A stretch of DNA of 10,459 nucleotides from CAZKNF01 sp964554105 (GTDB taxonomy: Bacteria > Bacteroidota > Rhodothermia > Rhodothermales > VXPQ01): contig CAZKNF010000093.1 of assembly GCA_964554105.1 (NCBI GenBank), positions 1-10,459 of the forward strand. Reading direction: 5' to 3'. The number at the start of each line of letters is the position of its first letter. Within the stretch, counting starts at the first letter, position 1. Positions 1 through 7,333 of the stretch are shown here, piece after piece. Under the pieces are notes generated by a model that did not search any database, was not told where the DNA came from, and saw only the letters and a program-made list of their open reading frames with translations. The translations under genes were made by a program, and so were the position numbers.

Positions 1-8
1 TTACCGGA

Positions 9-1661
9 TCAGAACCGCGAGGCGGTGAGCGTTACGTCGGACTCGGCCCACGCGTCTCGAAAGTTCTGCTCCGCCTCGGCAGCTTCCGCATCCTTGTTCT
101 GGGCTTTCAGCGCCTGCTGCAGTCCGAAGAGGGACCAGCCGTTGCTTGGGAACCGCTTCAGGTCTTCACGATAGCGCGCTTCCGCCTCATCGGCGCGGCC
201 TGCCTCGAGAAGCACCGCAGCGAGGTGGTGCCGGACCGGCAGGTGCCAGATGGGCGGCTCGATGTAATAGAGTCCGTCTTCCAGGCGTGCCGCCTCACTG
301 AACTGCTCGATCGCCACATCGACGTCCCCCGACCGTGCCGCCATGTCGCCGCCCAGCGAATAGCGGGCGATGTCCAGCATGGTGCTGGCCTCGGCCGCTT
401 CGAAGGCTTCGGCCGATTCGACGATCATGTCGAGCGCCGCCTGTGCGTCGTCGGTTTGATTGAGAGCCGAGTAGGCGAGGCCACGTGCGTAGTGCGTCAG
501 TACCGTTGCAAGAGGCAGCTCCGAAGGCGGCATCGGCTCGTCGAGCACCTCGGTCCAGCGCCCGAAGGCGGCGAGCGTAAGGTGCGGGTAGGCGAACAGC
601 GGCTCGCCAAGGAAGGAGCCCTTCGCCGCTTCAGGGGGTACGCGTTCCGCCGTGGCGCGCGCAGACTCGATCGCGAGCTCGCTTCGCCCGCTCATAATCC
701 CTGCGAACGCGAGGAAGTGATAGTTGTGCGGATAGTACATTCCGCGGTACAGCATTCCCGCCGGCTGATCGGCCAGGTAGCTCTCATCCGCATGGGTGGC
801 GTGCTGATTCACTTCGATCGCATCGTCCCATCGTCCGACGCGAATGTAAATGTGCGCAGGCATGTGGACCAGATGTCCGGCCCCCGGCATCGCACCGGCA
901 AGCCGCTCGGCGCAGGCTACGGCCTTCTCCGGCTGCGCCGCCTCCACCGCGTGAATGTAGAAATGGCAGGCGCCCGGATGGTCCGGATCGCGCTCGATGA
1001 CGGCTTCCAGGCGGGACAGTATTTCGGGAGTGCCCGGCTGCGGCTCACCGTCGAGCGTCCAGTACGCCCACGGCCGCAGGTCCATCATGGCCTCGGCCCG
1101 CAGCGTGGCGGCATCCGGGTCATCGGGATACTGGTCGGCCAGCTCGCGCATCGCTTCGGCGTAGGCGGAGTCGAGTGCCGCGCGGTCGTCGGACGGCTCC
1201 GCCACGTACCGCACGGCCAGCGCGTCGATATACGCGCGCTCGCGGTCACTGGCGTGAGAGGCCAGCGCCTGGGCCTGCTGCAAAGCCGCGTAGGCAGCGG
1301 CAGCGCCGGCCGAATCCATCGGTGCGTTGATGTTTGGTCCGTAGCTGTAGGCGATGCCCCAATGGCAGATCGCGCATTCCGGATCGAGCCTCGCGGCTTC
1401 TTCGAAGGCGCGGATAGCTTCGCCGTGATTGAACGCATAGGCGAGCCGCAGCCCTTGATCGAAATACTGCTGCGCCGCCGGTACGTCCGTGCTGATCTCG
1501 AAGTGGTAGTCACCGAGGTTGTCGTAGAGCGGCACGGCACCTTCCGTCGCCGCCGCTCCATCGTGGCCCGCGTGCTGCTCGGCCGTCGGTCCGGGTGCGG
1601 ACGCGCAGCCGGCCATTATTGCAGCCGCAATCAATGCAGCCGCGCATGTCATCCTGTTCAT
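9..1661 (-). CDS. TPR-repeat lipoprotein, exported, function unknown
   Basis: This is a 550-residue protein. Its N-terminus has a short basic stretch, a hydrophobic Ala-rich core and a lipobox (MAGC, Cys19 the likely lipidated residue), so it is probably anchored in an envelope membrane and faces the periplasm. A His-rich linker (HAGHDG, about residues 30-35) follows. From about residue 62 to the end the sequence is helical and Ala-rich with TPR-like units, such as the one around residues 63-92 (QYFDQGLRLAYAF, EAIRAFEEAARLDP) and another around 483-515. The C-terminal block with YYIEPPIWHLPVR and WSLFGLQQALKAQ is, from memory, typical of a large family of uncharacterised bacterial TPR proteins. 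TPR arrays usually mediate protein-protein contacts, and no catalytic residues are evident. The start is well supported by an AAGGAG ribosome binding site. It lies 91 bp downstream of the FAD oxidoreductase on the same strand, so co-transcription is possible. The TPR and lipoprotein assignments are firm, but the role is unknown. Confidence 0.85.
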   Translation of the reverse strand: MNRMTCAAALIAAAIMAGCASAPGPTAEQHAGHDGAAATEGAVPLYDNLGDYHFEISTDVPAAQQYFDQGLRLAYAFNHGEAIRAFEEAARLDPECAICHWGIAYSYGPNINAPMDSAGAAAAYAALQQAQALASHASDRERAYIDALAVRYVAEPSDDRAALDSAYAEAMRELADQYPDDPDAATLRAEAMMDLRPWAYWTLDGEPQPGTPEILSRLEAVIERDPDHPGACHFYIHAVEAAQPEKAVACAERLAGAMPGAGHLVHMPAHIYIRVGRWDDAIEVNQHATHADESYLADQPAGMLYRGMYYPHNYHFLAFAGIMSGRSELAIESARATAERVPPEAAKGSFLGEPLFAYPHLTLAAFGRWTEVLDEPMPPSELPLATVLTHYARGLAYSALNQTDDAQAALDMIVESAEAFEAAEASTMLDIARYSLGGDMAARSGDVDVAIEQFSEAARLEDGLYYIEPPIWHLPVRHHLAAVLLEAGRADEAEARYREDLKRFPSNGWSLFGLQQALKAQNKDAEAAEAEQNFRDAWAESDVTLTASRF

Positions 1662-1667
1662 AGCGAG

Positions 1668-1673
1668 CTCCTT
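1668..1673 (-). promoter_or_regulatory. Ribosome binding site of the TPR lipoprotein
   Basis: On the minus strand this reads AAGGAG, preceded by further A residues, and lies 6 bases before the ATG at 1661. It is a near-consensus Shine-Dalgarno sequence and fixes the start of the lipoprotein rather than the Met codon three residues further in. Confidence 0.8.
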
Positions 1674-1752
1674 TTTGGAATGAGTGGTTTCGCTCGAAGC
1701 GGATATCGGCCCGAAGACGCCTGGTACCGCCGTTTCCGGCCGGCACCATCGG

Positions 1753-3165
1753 TCAGGCAGTTTGCAGTCCTTCCGATGCCGCTGGGGCGATGTTCTGGTT
1801 GATGCAGAAGAAGTTGTCCGGATCGTACTTCGTCTTGATCTCGACCAGCCGGTCGTAATTTCGGCGATACGTCGCGCGAATCCGGTCGTCTCCTTCCTCC
1901 ATCATGAAGTTAATATACGCCCCGCCGGCCGAATACGGATGCAGCGCGTTCCAGTATTCACGAGCCCAGCGGATCATCCGTTCGTTGTTTCCCGGATTGG
2001 GATCGACGGCGGCGATGACCATGGACCAGTTGACGTCGCGATAGCTCCAGGCGGTCTCGTCTTCGCGGACGCGGTGGACGGCGCCATTTATGGGATATAG
2101 ATGCATCGTGGACTGGGAGGTCGGCACCTCGCCAAAGCGTACGTGCTCCGCGATCGCTTCGTCGCTGATCTCATCCACGAAATCGCCTTTCCAGTACCAC
2201 TGGTGGCCGCGCGGGTAGAGCCCGTCGAACATGCTCTGCAGCGCCGGATACGGCATTTCCCCGACGAATTCGAACAGGGGTTCAGCGGCGTCGCGGGCCG
2301 ATTGTATCGCCGACTCGGCCTGCTCCTCCGTTCCGGTGCAGCACCAGAGCAGCCCGCAGACCTTCTTACCGTGGATCGCTTCGGGGAACGGATCGCCTGC
2401 CGGGACTTCGGCGGTGAGATAGAAGGCGTACACGTCCTCGGGCGCCTGCGGGAGCCAATCACGATACCAGCGCATCGTCGTCTCCAGGTCCTCGATCGGC
2501 CAGAACATGGGTCCCGCTATTACCGTGCTCACCGGATGCAGCCGGTATTCGAACGACGTGACCACGCCGAAATTGCCGCCTCCGCCGCGCAGCGCCCAGA
2601 ACAAGTCCGAATTTTCATCGTCGCTCGCATGGACCAGCCGTCCGTCGGCCGTGACGACGTCCGCACTGATCAGATTATCGATGGTCAGGCCGTACTTGCG
2701 AGCCAGATATCCGTGGCCGCCGCCGAGGGTCAGTCCTCCAACGCCGGTAGTCGAGATGATGCCGCTGACGGTTGCGAGTCCGAACTCATGCGTGGCCTCG
2801 TCGACCTCGCCCCAGGTGCAGCCGGCCTCGACGCGCGCCGTTCTCGCATCAGGATCGACATCGATGCCGCGCATGCCTGAAAGGTCGATTACGAGCCCGT
2901 CGTCGCAGGTTCCGAGCCCTGCACCGTTGTGTCCGCCGCCGCGTACTGCGACCTGCACGCCCTCTTCGCGAGCGAAATTGACGGCTGCAATTACGTCGTC
3001 TACCTGGGTGCACTGCGCGATCGCACCGGGGCGTTTGTCGATCATCTCGTTATAGATGCTGGATGCTTCGTCATACGCGGCATCGCCGGGAAGCACCAGC
3101 TTGCCGTTGAGCCGGTCCGCCAGCGGTGCAAATCGATCGGTTCTGGTGTCAGTCAATTCAGTCAT
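1753..3165 (-). CDS. FAD-linked oxidoreductase, berberine-bridge (PCMH/BBE) type
   Basis: This encodes a flavin oxidoreductase of the PCMH/BBE superfamily, which oxidises alcohols, sugars, amines or phenolic metabolites and usually passes electrons to oxygen. Residues are numbered from the ATG at 3165 (470 aa). The FAD domain spans about residues 40-215. It includes VAVRGGGHNGAG, whose His79 is the expected 8-alpha-histidyl attachment site, the glycine-rich GVGGLTLGGGHG loop (140-151), and WALRGGGGNFGVVT (190-203). The BBE C-terminal module includes YRDVNWSMV and ends with KTKYDPDNFFCINQNI, the usual family signature. The second covalent attachment residue of bicovalent members, a Cys in a GxC motif, is Ile137 here, so FAD is probably attached only through the His. 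There is no signal peptide, so it is probably cytoplasmic. The reading frame extends 16 codons upstream to a TTG at 3213, which has an AAGGG 11 bases before it. I prefer the ATG, although it lacks a clear ribosome binding site. The substrate cannot be told from sequence. Confidence 0.9.
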   Translation of the reverse strand: MTELTDTRTDRFAPLADRLNGKLVLPGDAAYDEASSIYNEMIDKRPGAIAQCTQVDDVIAAVNFAREEGVQVAVRGGGHNGAGLGTCDDGLVIDLSGMRGIDVDPDARTARVEAGCTWGEVDEATHEFGLATVSGIISTTGVGGLTLGGGHGYLARKYGLTIDNLISADVVTADGRLVHASDDENSDLFWALRGGGGNFGVVTSFEYRLHPVSTVIAGPMFWPIEDLETTMRWYRDWLPQAPEDVYAFYLTAEVPAGDPFPEAIHGKKVCGLLWCCTGTEEQAESAIQSARDAAEPLFEFVGEMPYPALQSMFDGLYPRGHQWYWKGDFVDEISDEAIAEHVRFGEVPTSQSTMHLYPINGAVHRVREDETAWSYRDVNWSMVIAAVDPNPGNNERMIRWAREYWNALHPYSAGGAYINFMMEEGDDRIRATYRRNYDRLVEIKTKYDPDNFFCINQNIAPAASEGLQTA

Positions 3166-3340
3166 GGCAGTTTGAACGGTCAAATTGTGGGTGTGGACTT
3201 CGGGCGACGGCAAACGGTGCGTGGCCCTTCATATGTACAAGCCGAAAAACACCGCGAACTCCCTCATCCAACCATTCGTTGACGTTTGATTCACATGCCC
3301 GAGCGCCCGACCCAACTGCCCCACACCTCCACAAGTAGAA
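3166..3340. promoter_or_regulatory. Divergent intergenic region between the FAD oxidoreductase and the thi operon
   Basis: The oxidoreductase reads leftward and thiO rightward from this gap, so promoters for both directions must lie here or just inside the flanking genes. A TTGACG at 3279-3284 on the plus strand resembles a -35 box, but no good -10 box follows at the right spacing. On the minus strand TACATAT near 3230-3236 resembles a -10 box without a convincing -35. The conserved CTGAGA and ACCTGA elements of a TPP riboswitch are absent. thiO has no obvious Shine-Dalgarno sequence, so it may be leaderless or weakly initiated. The functional assignment rests on gene layout rather than on recognised motifs. 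Confidence 0.4.
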
Positions 3341-4462
3341 ATGGCCGCCGATAAAATCATCATCATCGGGGCGGGCACCATCGGGCTGTCGATCGGCTGG
3401 CGCCTCGCACGACGCGGCGCCGAGGTCGTGATTTTCGAACGCGGCGCCGCGGGACGGGCCACTTCGTGGCTGGCCGCGGGCATGCTCGCGCCGGATGCCG
3501 AGATCGGGTTTGAGGAGGCTGAGCTCTATCAATTCAATCGCGAGAGCGCACGGCGGTGGCCGCGATTCGCCGAAGAGCTCGAGAACGACAGCGGGCTGAA
3601 GGTCGATCTGCGCACCGACGGCACGCTGATCGTCGCCGACGACCGGGACGCAGCGGAGGCGCTCCGCCGCCGCTACCAGTTCATGCGGGAGAAGGGATTG
3701 GCTGTCGAATGGCTGTCCGGGACCGAGGCGCTGGACCTGGAGCCGTTCGTCGCTCCGCGCCTCGCTGCGGCCGTGCATTCGCCGCGCGACTACCAGGTGG
3801 ACAACCGCCTCCTCGTCGATGCGCTCGCCGAAGCCTTTCGTCGCAGCGGAGGGGACCTGCGCGAGCATGCTCCCGTTCGCGCGATCGAGGTGGATGCCGA
3901 GACGCCGCACGTCATCCTGGAAAATGGTGAGCGCGCTTCCGGATCAGCCGTCGTCGTCGCCGCGGGCGCATGGTCGCGATCTATCGAGGGGCTAGGACCT
4001 GAAAACCGTCCGCCGATCCGCCCCGTGAAAGGGCAGATGCTCGAGCTGCTCATAGAGCGTCCTTTCGACCTCCGCCACGTCGTCCGCGGTCCCGATGCAT
4101 ATCTCGCTCCCAAATCCAATGGGCGCCTGCTCGTCGGGGCGACCAGCGAAGAGATGGGCTTCGACGAGCGCGTGACCGCCGGCGGTCTGTATCATCTTCT
4201 GGAAAGCGCTTGGGAGATCGTGCCGGGAATATACGATCTGCCCGTGGTCGACTCGTGGGCCGGGCTTCGTCCGGCGAGCCGTGATCATCTTCCGATCATC
4301 GGATACGGCGACGCACCAGGAGTGGTGATGGCGACCGGGTTCTTCCGTCACGGCATCCTCCTCACCCCCGTGACCTCCGAAGAGGTCGCGCGCCTGCTGC
4401 TCGACAAAGAAACCTCCGATTGGATCGGTCCGTTTTCTCCAAGGCGCTTCGAACAAGTCTAA
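3341..4462 (+). CDS. thiO: Glycine oxidase ThiO
   Basis: This is a FAD-dependent glycine oxidase that converts glycine to iminoacetate (dehydroglycine) with release of hydrogen peroxide, supplying the C2-N unit of the thiamine thiazole in aerobic bacteria. The 373-residue length matches the family. The Rossmann FAD motif is at residues 6-35 (IIIIGAGTIGLSIGW, then a chain ending VVIFERG), followed by the ATSWLAAGMLAP segment typical of the DAO/ThiO group. The C-terminal active-site half shows AGLRPASRDHLPIIG (Arg310) and GFFRHGILLTPVTSE (Arg336). These align with the substrate-carboxylate and FAD-binding regions of Bacillus subtilis glycine oxidase as I recall it. It is the first gene of the thi operon and lies 37-40 bp upstream of thiS, with which it cooperates. 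Other DAO-family amino-acid oxidases are possible on sequence alone, but the thiS-thiG context makes ThiO very likely. The last eight codons and the stop lie in a tandem duplication described separately. Confidence 0.93.
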   Translation: MAADKIIIIGAGTIGLSIGWRLARRGAEVVIFERGAAGRATSWLAAGMLAPDAEIGFEEAELYQFNRESARRWPRFAEELENDSGLKVDLRTDGTLIVADDRDAAEALRRRYQFMREKGLAVEWLSGTEALDLEPFVAPRLAAAVHSPRDYQVDNRLLVDALAEAFRRSGGDLREHAPVRAIEVDAETPHVILENGERASGSAVVVAAGAWSRSIEGLGPENRPPIRPVKGQMLELLIERPFDLRHVVRGPDAYLAPKSNGRLLVGATSEEMGFDERVTAGGLYHLLESAWEIVPGIYDLPVVDSWAGLRPASRDHLPIIGYGDAPGVVMATGFFRHGILLTPVTSEEVARLLLDKETSDWIGPFSPRRFEQV

Positions 4463-4491
4463 ACGTCCAAGGCGCTTCGAACGAGTCTAAA
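4438..4491 (+). repeat. Two-copy tandem repeat, 28-bp period, across the thiO stop codon
   Basis: Positions 4438-4463 and 4466-4491 are 26-base copies that differ at one base (A at 4455, G at 4483). The first copy encodes the last residues and stop codon of thiO (SKxxx-type tail ending FEQV-stop in the thiO frame). The second copy fills most of the gap before thiS. Because the period is 28 bases it is not a multiple of three, so the second copy is out of frame with the first. It looks like a recent local slippage duplication. Alternatively it could be a two-site binding element, which I consider less likely. Confidence 0.85.
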
Positions 4492-4502
4492 TTCGTATAG
4501 TG

Positions 4503-4730
4503 ATGCCACCACAGACGCTCCACACCGTTACATTGAACGGCGAGTCCGCCGAAATTGCGCCGGATTCCACGATTGCGGACGTGCTTCGCGAGCGCGGTCT
4601 CGATCCGTCGGATCCGAAAGGCATCGCGGTTGCCGTAAATGAGGAGGTCGTGCCGAAGTCAACCTGGGGCGCGACCCATATTTCCGCCGGCGACAACGTA
4701 GAAGTAATCACCGCCAGGCAGGGTGGATAA
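4503..4730 (+). CDS. thiS: Sulfur carrier protein ThiS
   Basis: ThiS is a small ubiquitin-fold sulfur carrier of 75 residues, slightly longer than the usual 65-70. It begins with a beta strand (LHTVTLNGESAEI), continues with STIADVLRERGLDP, then IAVAVNEEVVPKSTW (the typical AVAVNxxxVPR/KxxW signature), and ends GDNVEVITARQGG. The C-terminal Gly-Gly is exposed without needing processing. It is adenylated and converted to a thiocarboxylate that donates sulfur to ThiG. A GTG at 4500 immediately precedes the ATG at 4503, and either could initiate. Neither has a clear ribosome binding site. The stop overlaps or nearly touches the thiG start, consistent with translational coupling to its partner. 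Confidence 0.93.
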   Translation: MPPQTLHTVTLNGESAEIAPDSTIADVLRERGLDPSDPKGIAVAVNEEVVPKSTWGATHISAGDNVEVITARQGG

Positions 4731-4731
4731 C

Positions 4732-5520
4732 GTGACCGATCTCCTCGACATCGGCTCCCTGAGCCTCGGCTCTCGCCTGATCATGGGCACGAGTCGCTAT
4801 CCCAATCCGCAAGTGATGTTAGATGCCCTCGATGCCTCCGGCACGGAGCTCGTGACGGTGGCGATCCGGCGGATCAACCTGCAGGACACGTCCGAGGAGA
4901 GCTTTCTGGACCTTCTCATGAGCCGGGGCTTCAACCTGCTTCCGAATACGGCGGGATGCTACACGGCGAAGGAGGCGGTTCTCGTCGCGCAGCTCGCTCG
5001 CGAGGCGCTCGAGACCGACCGGATCAAGCTCGAGGTGATCGGCGACGACGAAACGCTTTTGCCGGATGTCGAGCAGCTCCTAAGGGCTGCGAGCCAGCTG
5101 GTCAACGACGGATTTCAGGTTTACGCCTATTCGAACGACGATCCGATCACGTGCCGCAAGCTGGCAGATCTCGGGTGCGCGGCCGTCATGCCGCTCGCCT
5201 CGCCGATCGGAAGCGGCCAGGGACTCATCAATCCATACAATCTTCAGCTTATCCGCGAGTTCGTCGAGGCGACACCGCTTATCGTGGATGCCGGGATCGG
5301 CACGGCGAGCGACGCCGCGAGGGCGATGGAGCTCGGCTACGACGGGGTCCTCCTCAACACGGCCGTATCCGACGCGCAGCATCCGGTGCTCATGGCGTCA
5401 GCCATGCGACGTGCGGTTGACGGCGGTCGGATGGCCTATCGTGCCGGTCGCATCCCGCGTCGGTTTTACGCGCAGGCCTCTTCACCCGCGGAAGGCCGGA
5501 TCGACGTTTCATCCAACTGA
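4732..5520 (+). CDS. thiG: Thiazole synthase ThiG
   Basis: ThiG condenses 1-deoxy-D-xylulose 5-phosphate, dehydroglycine from ThiO and the ThiS thiocarboxylate into the thiazole phosphate precursor of thiamine. The 262-residue TIM-barrel protein shows the expected blocks in order: SRLIMGTSRYPN near the N-terminus, LVTVAIRRIN, LLPNTAGCYTAKEAV, then DRIKLEVIGDDETLLPD with Lys99 as the likely Schiff-base lysine. These are followed by AVMPLASPIGSGQGL, VDAGIGTASDAARAMELG, and the end motif GRMAYRAGRIPRRFYAQASSP. I chose the GTG at 4732 because a CAGGGTGG Shine-Dalgarno-like sequence lies 5 bases before it. An in-frame GTG at 4723 would lengthen the protein by three residues and overlap the thiS stop. 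All key motifs are intact and I see nothing unusual. Confidence 0.95.
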   Translation: MTDLLDIGSLSLGSRLIMGTSRYPNPQVMLDALDASGTELVTVAIRRINLQDTSEESFLDLLMSRGFNLLPNTAGCYTAKEAVLVAQLAREALETDRIKLEVIGDDETLLPDVEQLLRAASQLVNDGFQVYAYSNDDPITCRKLADLGCAAVMPLASPIGSGQGLINPYNLQLIREFVEATPLIVDAGIGTASDAARAMELGYDGVLLNTAVSDAQHPVLMASAMRRAVDGGRMAYRAGRIPRRFYAQASSPAEGRIDVSSN

Positions 5521-5554
5521 GCAGGCTTTTGCCGCGGAGCACGAGACGGCCTGC

Positions 5555-6205
5555 ATGACCTTCGAGCCCAACACCATCCGAAACAACGACGCGCTCCCTC
5601 GACTCATTCTCATTGGAGATCGGTTCACCGACGAAGAAACGGGGGATCGGATCATCGAAGCCGTGCGCGGCGGGGTCCGGTGGATTCACCTGCGCGATCA
5701 CAAGGCACGTTCGAACGCCTTCGAGCTGGTCGTGCCGTCGCTGATTGCCCGGATCCGGGATGAAGCGACCGACGCAGCGCTGTCGGTGAGCGGCCGTCCC
5801 GAGACGGCCCGGAACCTCTCACTGCATTATCACGGCCGCACGCATCCGGATGCGATCGCCGACGCGCGGAATACCCTCGCGCCGTCCACCGTGATCGGCT
5901 ATTCCTCCCATTCGCCGGACGAAGCTGCGGCCGCCGTCGCGAGCGGGGCGGATTACGTCTATTTCAGCCCGGTCTTCAAGACCAAGAGCAAGCCCGGCGC
6001 CGAGGGCGTCGGCGTGGGGCCGCTCCGCCAATGCTGCGACCGCGTCGGATCGACGCCCGTATATGCTTTGGGCGGCATCAAGCCCGGAAACGTCGCGGAC
6101 TGCCTCGATGCGGGCGCCAGCGGGGTGGTGGTGCTCTCCGGCATCCTGTACGCGGACGACCCTGCTGCCGCGGCCGCCGCCTATCTGGAGGCACTCGATA
6201 TATAG
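5555..6205 (+). CDS. tenI: TenI-like thiazole tautomerase / thiamine phosphate synthase family protein
   Basis: This 216-residue TIM-barrel protein belongs to the ThiE/TenI family. Family blocks are RWIHLRDHKARS (residues 42-53), VIGYSSHSPDEA (113-123, His119), DYVYFSPVFKTKSKPG (133-148), YALGGIKPGN (170-179) and a phosphate-site GASGVVVLSGI (187-197). True ThiE normally has QxRxK, an NDR motif and a GVHLGQDDL motif, whose residues bind HMP-pyrophosphate and Mg2+. Here these read HLRDH, SGR (residues 79-81) and a divergent HYHGRTHPD stretch, which resembles Bacillus subtilis TenI as I recall it (IHIRER, NGR). TenI accelerates aromatisation of the ThiG product rather than joining thiazole to pyrimidine. 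The position 34 bp after thiG fits either role. The frame is open far upstream inside thiG, but the ATG at 5555 is the first sensible start. No strong ribosome binding site is visible. The family call is secure; TenI over ThiE is moderately supported. Confidence 0.72.
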   Translation: MTFEPNTIRNNDALPRLILIGDRFTDEETGDRIIEAVRGGVRWIHLRDHKARSNAFELVVPSLIARIRDEATDAALSVSGRPETARNLSLHYHGRTHPDAIADARNTLAPSTVIGYSSHSPDEAAAAVASGADYVYFSPVFKTKSKPGAEGVGVGPLRQCCDRVGSTPVYALGGIKPGNVADCLDAGASGVVVLSGILYADDPAAAAAAYLEALDI

Positions 6206-6318
6206 CATTCCGCCGCACACCGGCGTCGCGGCCGCACAAAGGCATCCAGCCGTAGAACCGGCATCCCGCCGGCGCGATCCTCCAGCCCGCAGCATCTCAA
6301 CACCAGCCCCAAGGGTCT

Positions 6319-7137
6319 ATGAAAACCGCCCTCACAATTGCAGGCAGCGATTCCGGCGGAGGCGCCGGCATCCAGGCAGACATCAAGGCAATGCAGGCGA
6401 ACGGCGTTTTTGCCGCCAGCGTCATCACGGCGATCACGGCTCAGAACACGGTTGCCGTGACGGATGCATTCGAGCTTCCGATTTCGATCATCGCCGCGCA
6501 GATCGACGCCGTGTTCGACGACATCCAGATCCACGCCACGAAGACGGGCATGCTCTCCTCGTCGGAGATTATCGAGACGGTGGCGGACAAAATCGAGCAG
6601 CGCGAGGCGAGGCCGTTCGTGGTCGACCCGGTGATGATCTCTAAGAGCGGATTCAAGCTGCTGCGCGACGACGCCGTCGAAACCCTGAAGGACAGGCTGA
6701 TTCCTCTGGCGACGGTGATCACGCCGAATGCGCACGAAGCCGGGCACCTGGCAGGTATGGATGTTCGTTCCGCCGAGTCGGCGCAGGAGGCGGCACGGAA
6801 GATTTTCGATCTGGGCCCCGGCGCGGTGCTGGTCAAGGGCGGTCATTTCGAAGGGGAGTCCGAAGCTACGGACGTGCTGTACGACGGAGAAAGGATGCAC
6901 ACATTTTCCGCACCTTACGTGGATACGACCAGCACGCACGGCACCGGCTGCACGTATGCCTCGGCAATTGCTGCAAATCTGGCGCGCGGATTCACGCTTC
7001 GCGAGGCGATCGCGCGTTCGAAGCGCTACGTTTCAGGGGCGATCCGCCACGGGCTCGCGATCGGCGCCGGGCACGGTCCGACGCACCACTTCTACTTTCT
7101 CGACGGCAGCGACACGTTTCCGATCGGTCGTGAGTGA
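6319..7137 (+). CDS. thiD: Hydroxymethylpyrimidine / phosphomethylpyrimidine kinase ThiD
   Basis: ThiD is a ribokinase-fold kinase that phosphorylates HMP and then HMP-phosphate to give the pyrophosphate used in thiamine assembly. The 272-residue length is normal. The N-terminus TIAGSDSGGGAGIQADIKA (residues 6-24) and the TAQNT segment at 40-44 bind the pyrimidine. VVDPVMISKSG (101-111), ITPNAHEAGHLAG (134-146) and VKGGHF (172-177) follow. The anion-hole motif STHGTGCTYASAIAAN (205-220) carries Cys211, the expected catalytic cysteine. The GHGPTHHFYF tail (251-260) is typical of single-domain ThiD. The ATG is preceded by AAGGG at short spacing. A gap of 113 bp separates it from the tenI-like gene, without a visible terminator, so it is probably the last gene of the thi operon. 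No ThiE or TenA domain is fused to it. Confidence 0.95.
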   Translation: MKTALTIAGSDSGGGAGIQADIKAMQANGVFAASVITAITAQNTVAVTDAFELPISIIAAQIDAVFDDIQIHATKTGMLSSSEIIETVADKIEQREARPFVVDPVMISKSGFKLLRDDAVETLKDRLIPLATVITPNAHEAGHLAGMDVRSAESAQEAARKIFDLGPGAVLVKGGHFEGESEATDVLYDGERMHTFSAPYVDTTSTHGTGCTYASAIAANLARGFTLREAIARSKRYVSGAIRHGLAIGAGHGPTHHFYFLDGSDTFPIGRE

Positions 7138-7320
7138 TCGGGGCGGTCGGCATTGGCGCGATCTGTCGCCCGGCTTGGACGTCGCATAGCCGCGGCAGGA
7201 TCGGACGCGAAAGCCGGACATCCGCTTATTTCAATTCTATCACACCTGTCTCCAATCACCCGGCCGCTTGGCGCATAAGAATGGTAAGCATTGCAGAGAC
7301 GGACTTAGACATAGACGACC

Positions 7321-7326
7321 AAGGAG
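7321..7326 (+). promoter_or_regulatory. Strong ribosome binding site of the small membrane protein
   Basis: AAGGAG lies 7 bases before the ATG at 7334. This is close to ideal and contrasts with the weak sites in the thi operon. It selects this ATG over the upstream in-frame codons, where the frame stays open to about 7268. Confidence 0.8.
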
Positions 7327-7333
7327 TACAGCC

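Noticed and set aside
225..1802. Long plus-strand open frame opposite the TPR lipoprotein
   Set aside because: Its translation is Arg/Val-rich with no recognisable motifs, and it lies antisense to a gene with a lipobox, TPR repeats and a strong ribosome binding site. Long antisense frames are expected in GC-rich DNA.
3158..3910. Minus-strand open frame across the thiO start
   Set aside because: It is antisense to the FAD-binding half of thiO, has no motifs, and would overlap the divergent promoter region and the start of the oxidoreductase.
5288..5554. Upstream extension of the TenI-like frame inside thiG
   Set aside because: The extra residues are low-complexity shadow translation of thiG, and family homology begins only after the ATG at 5555.
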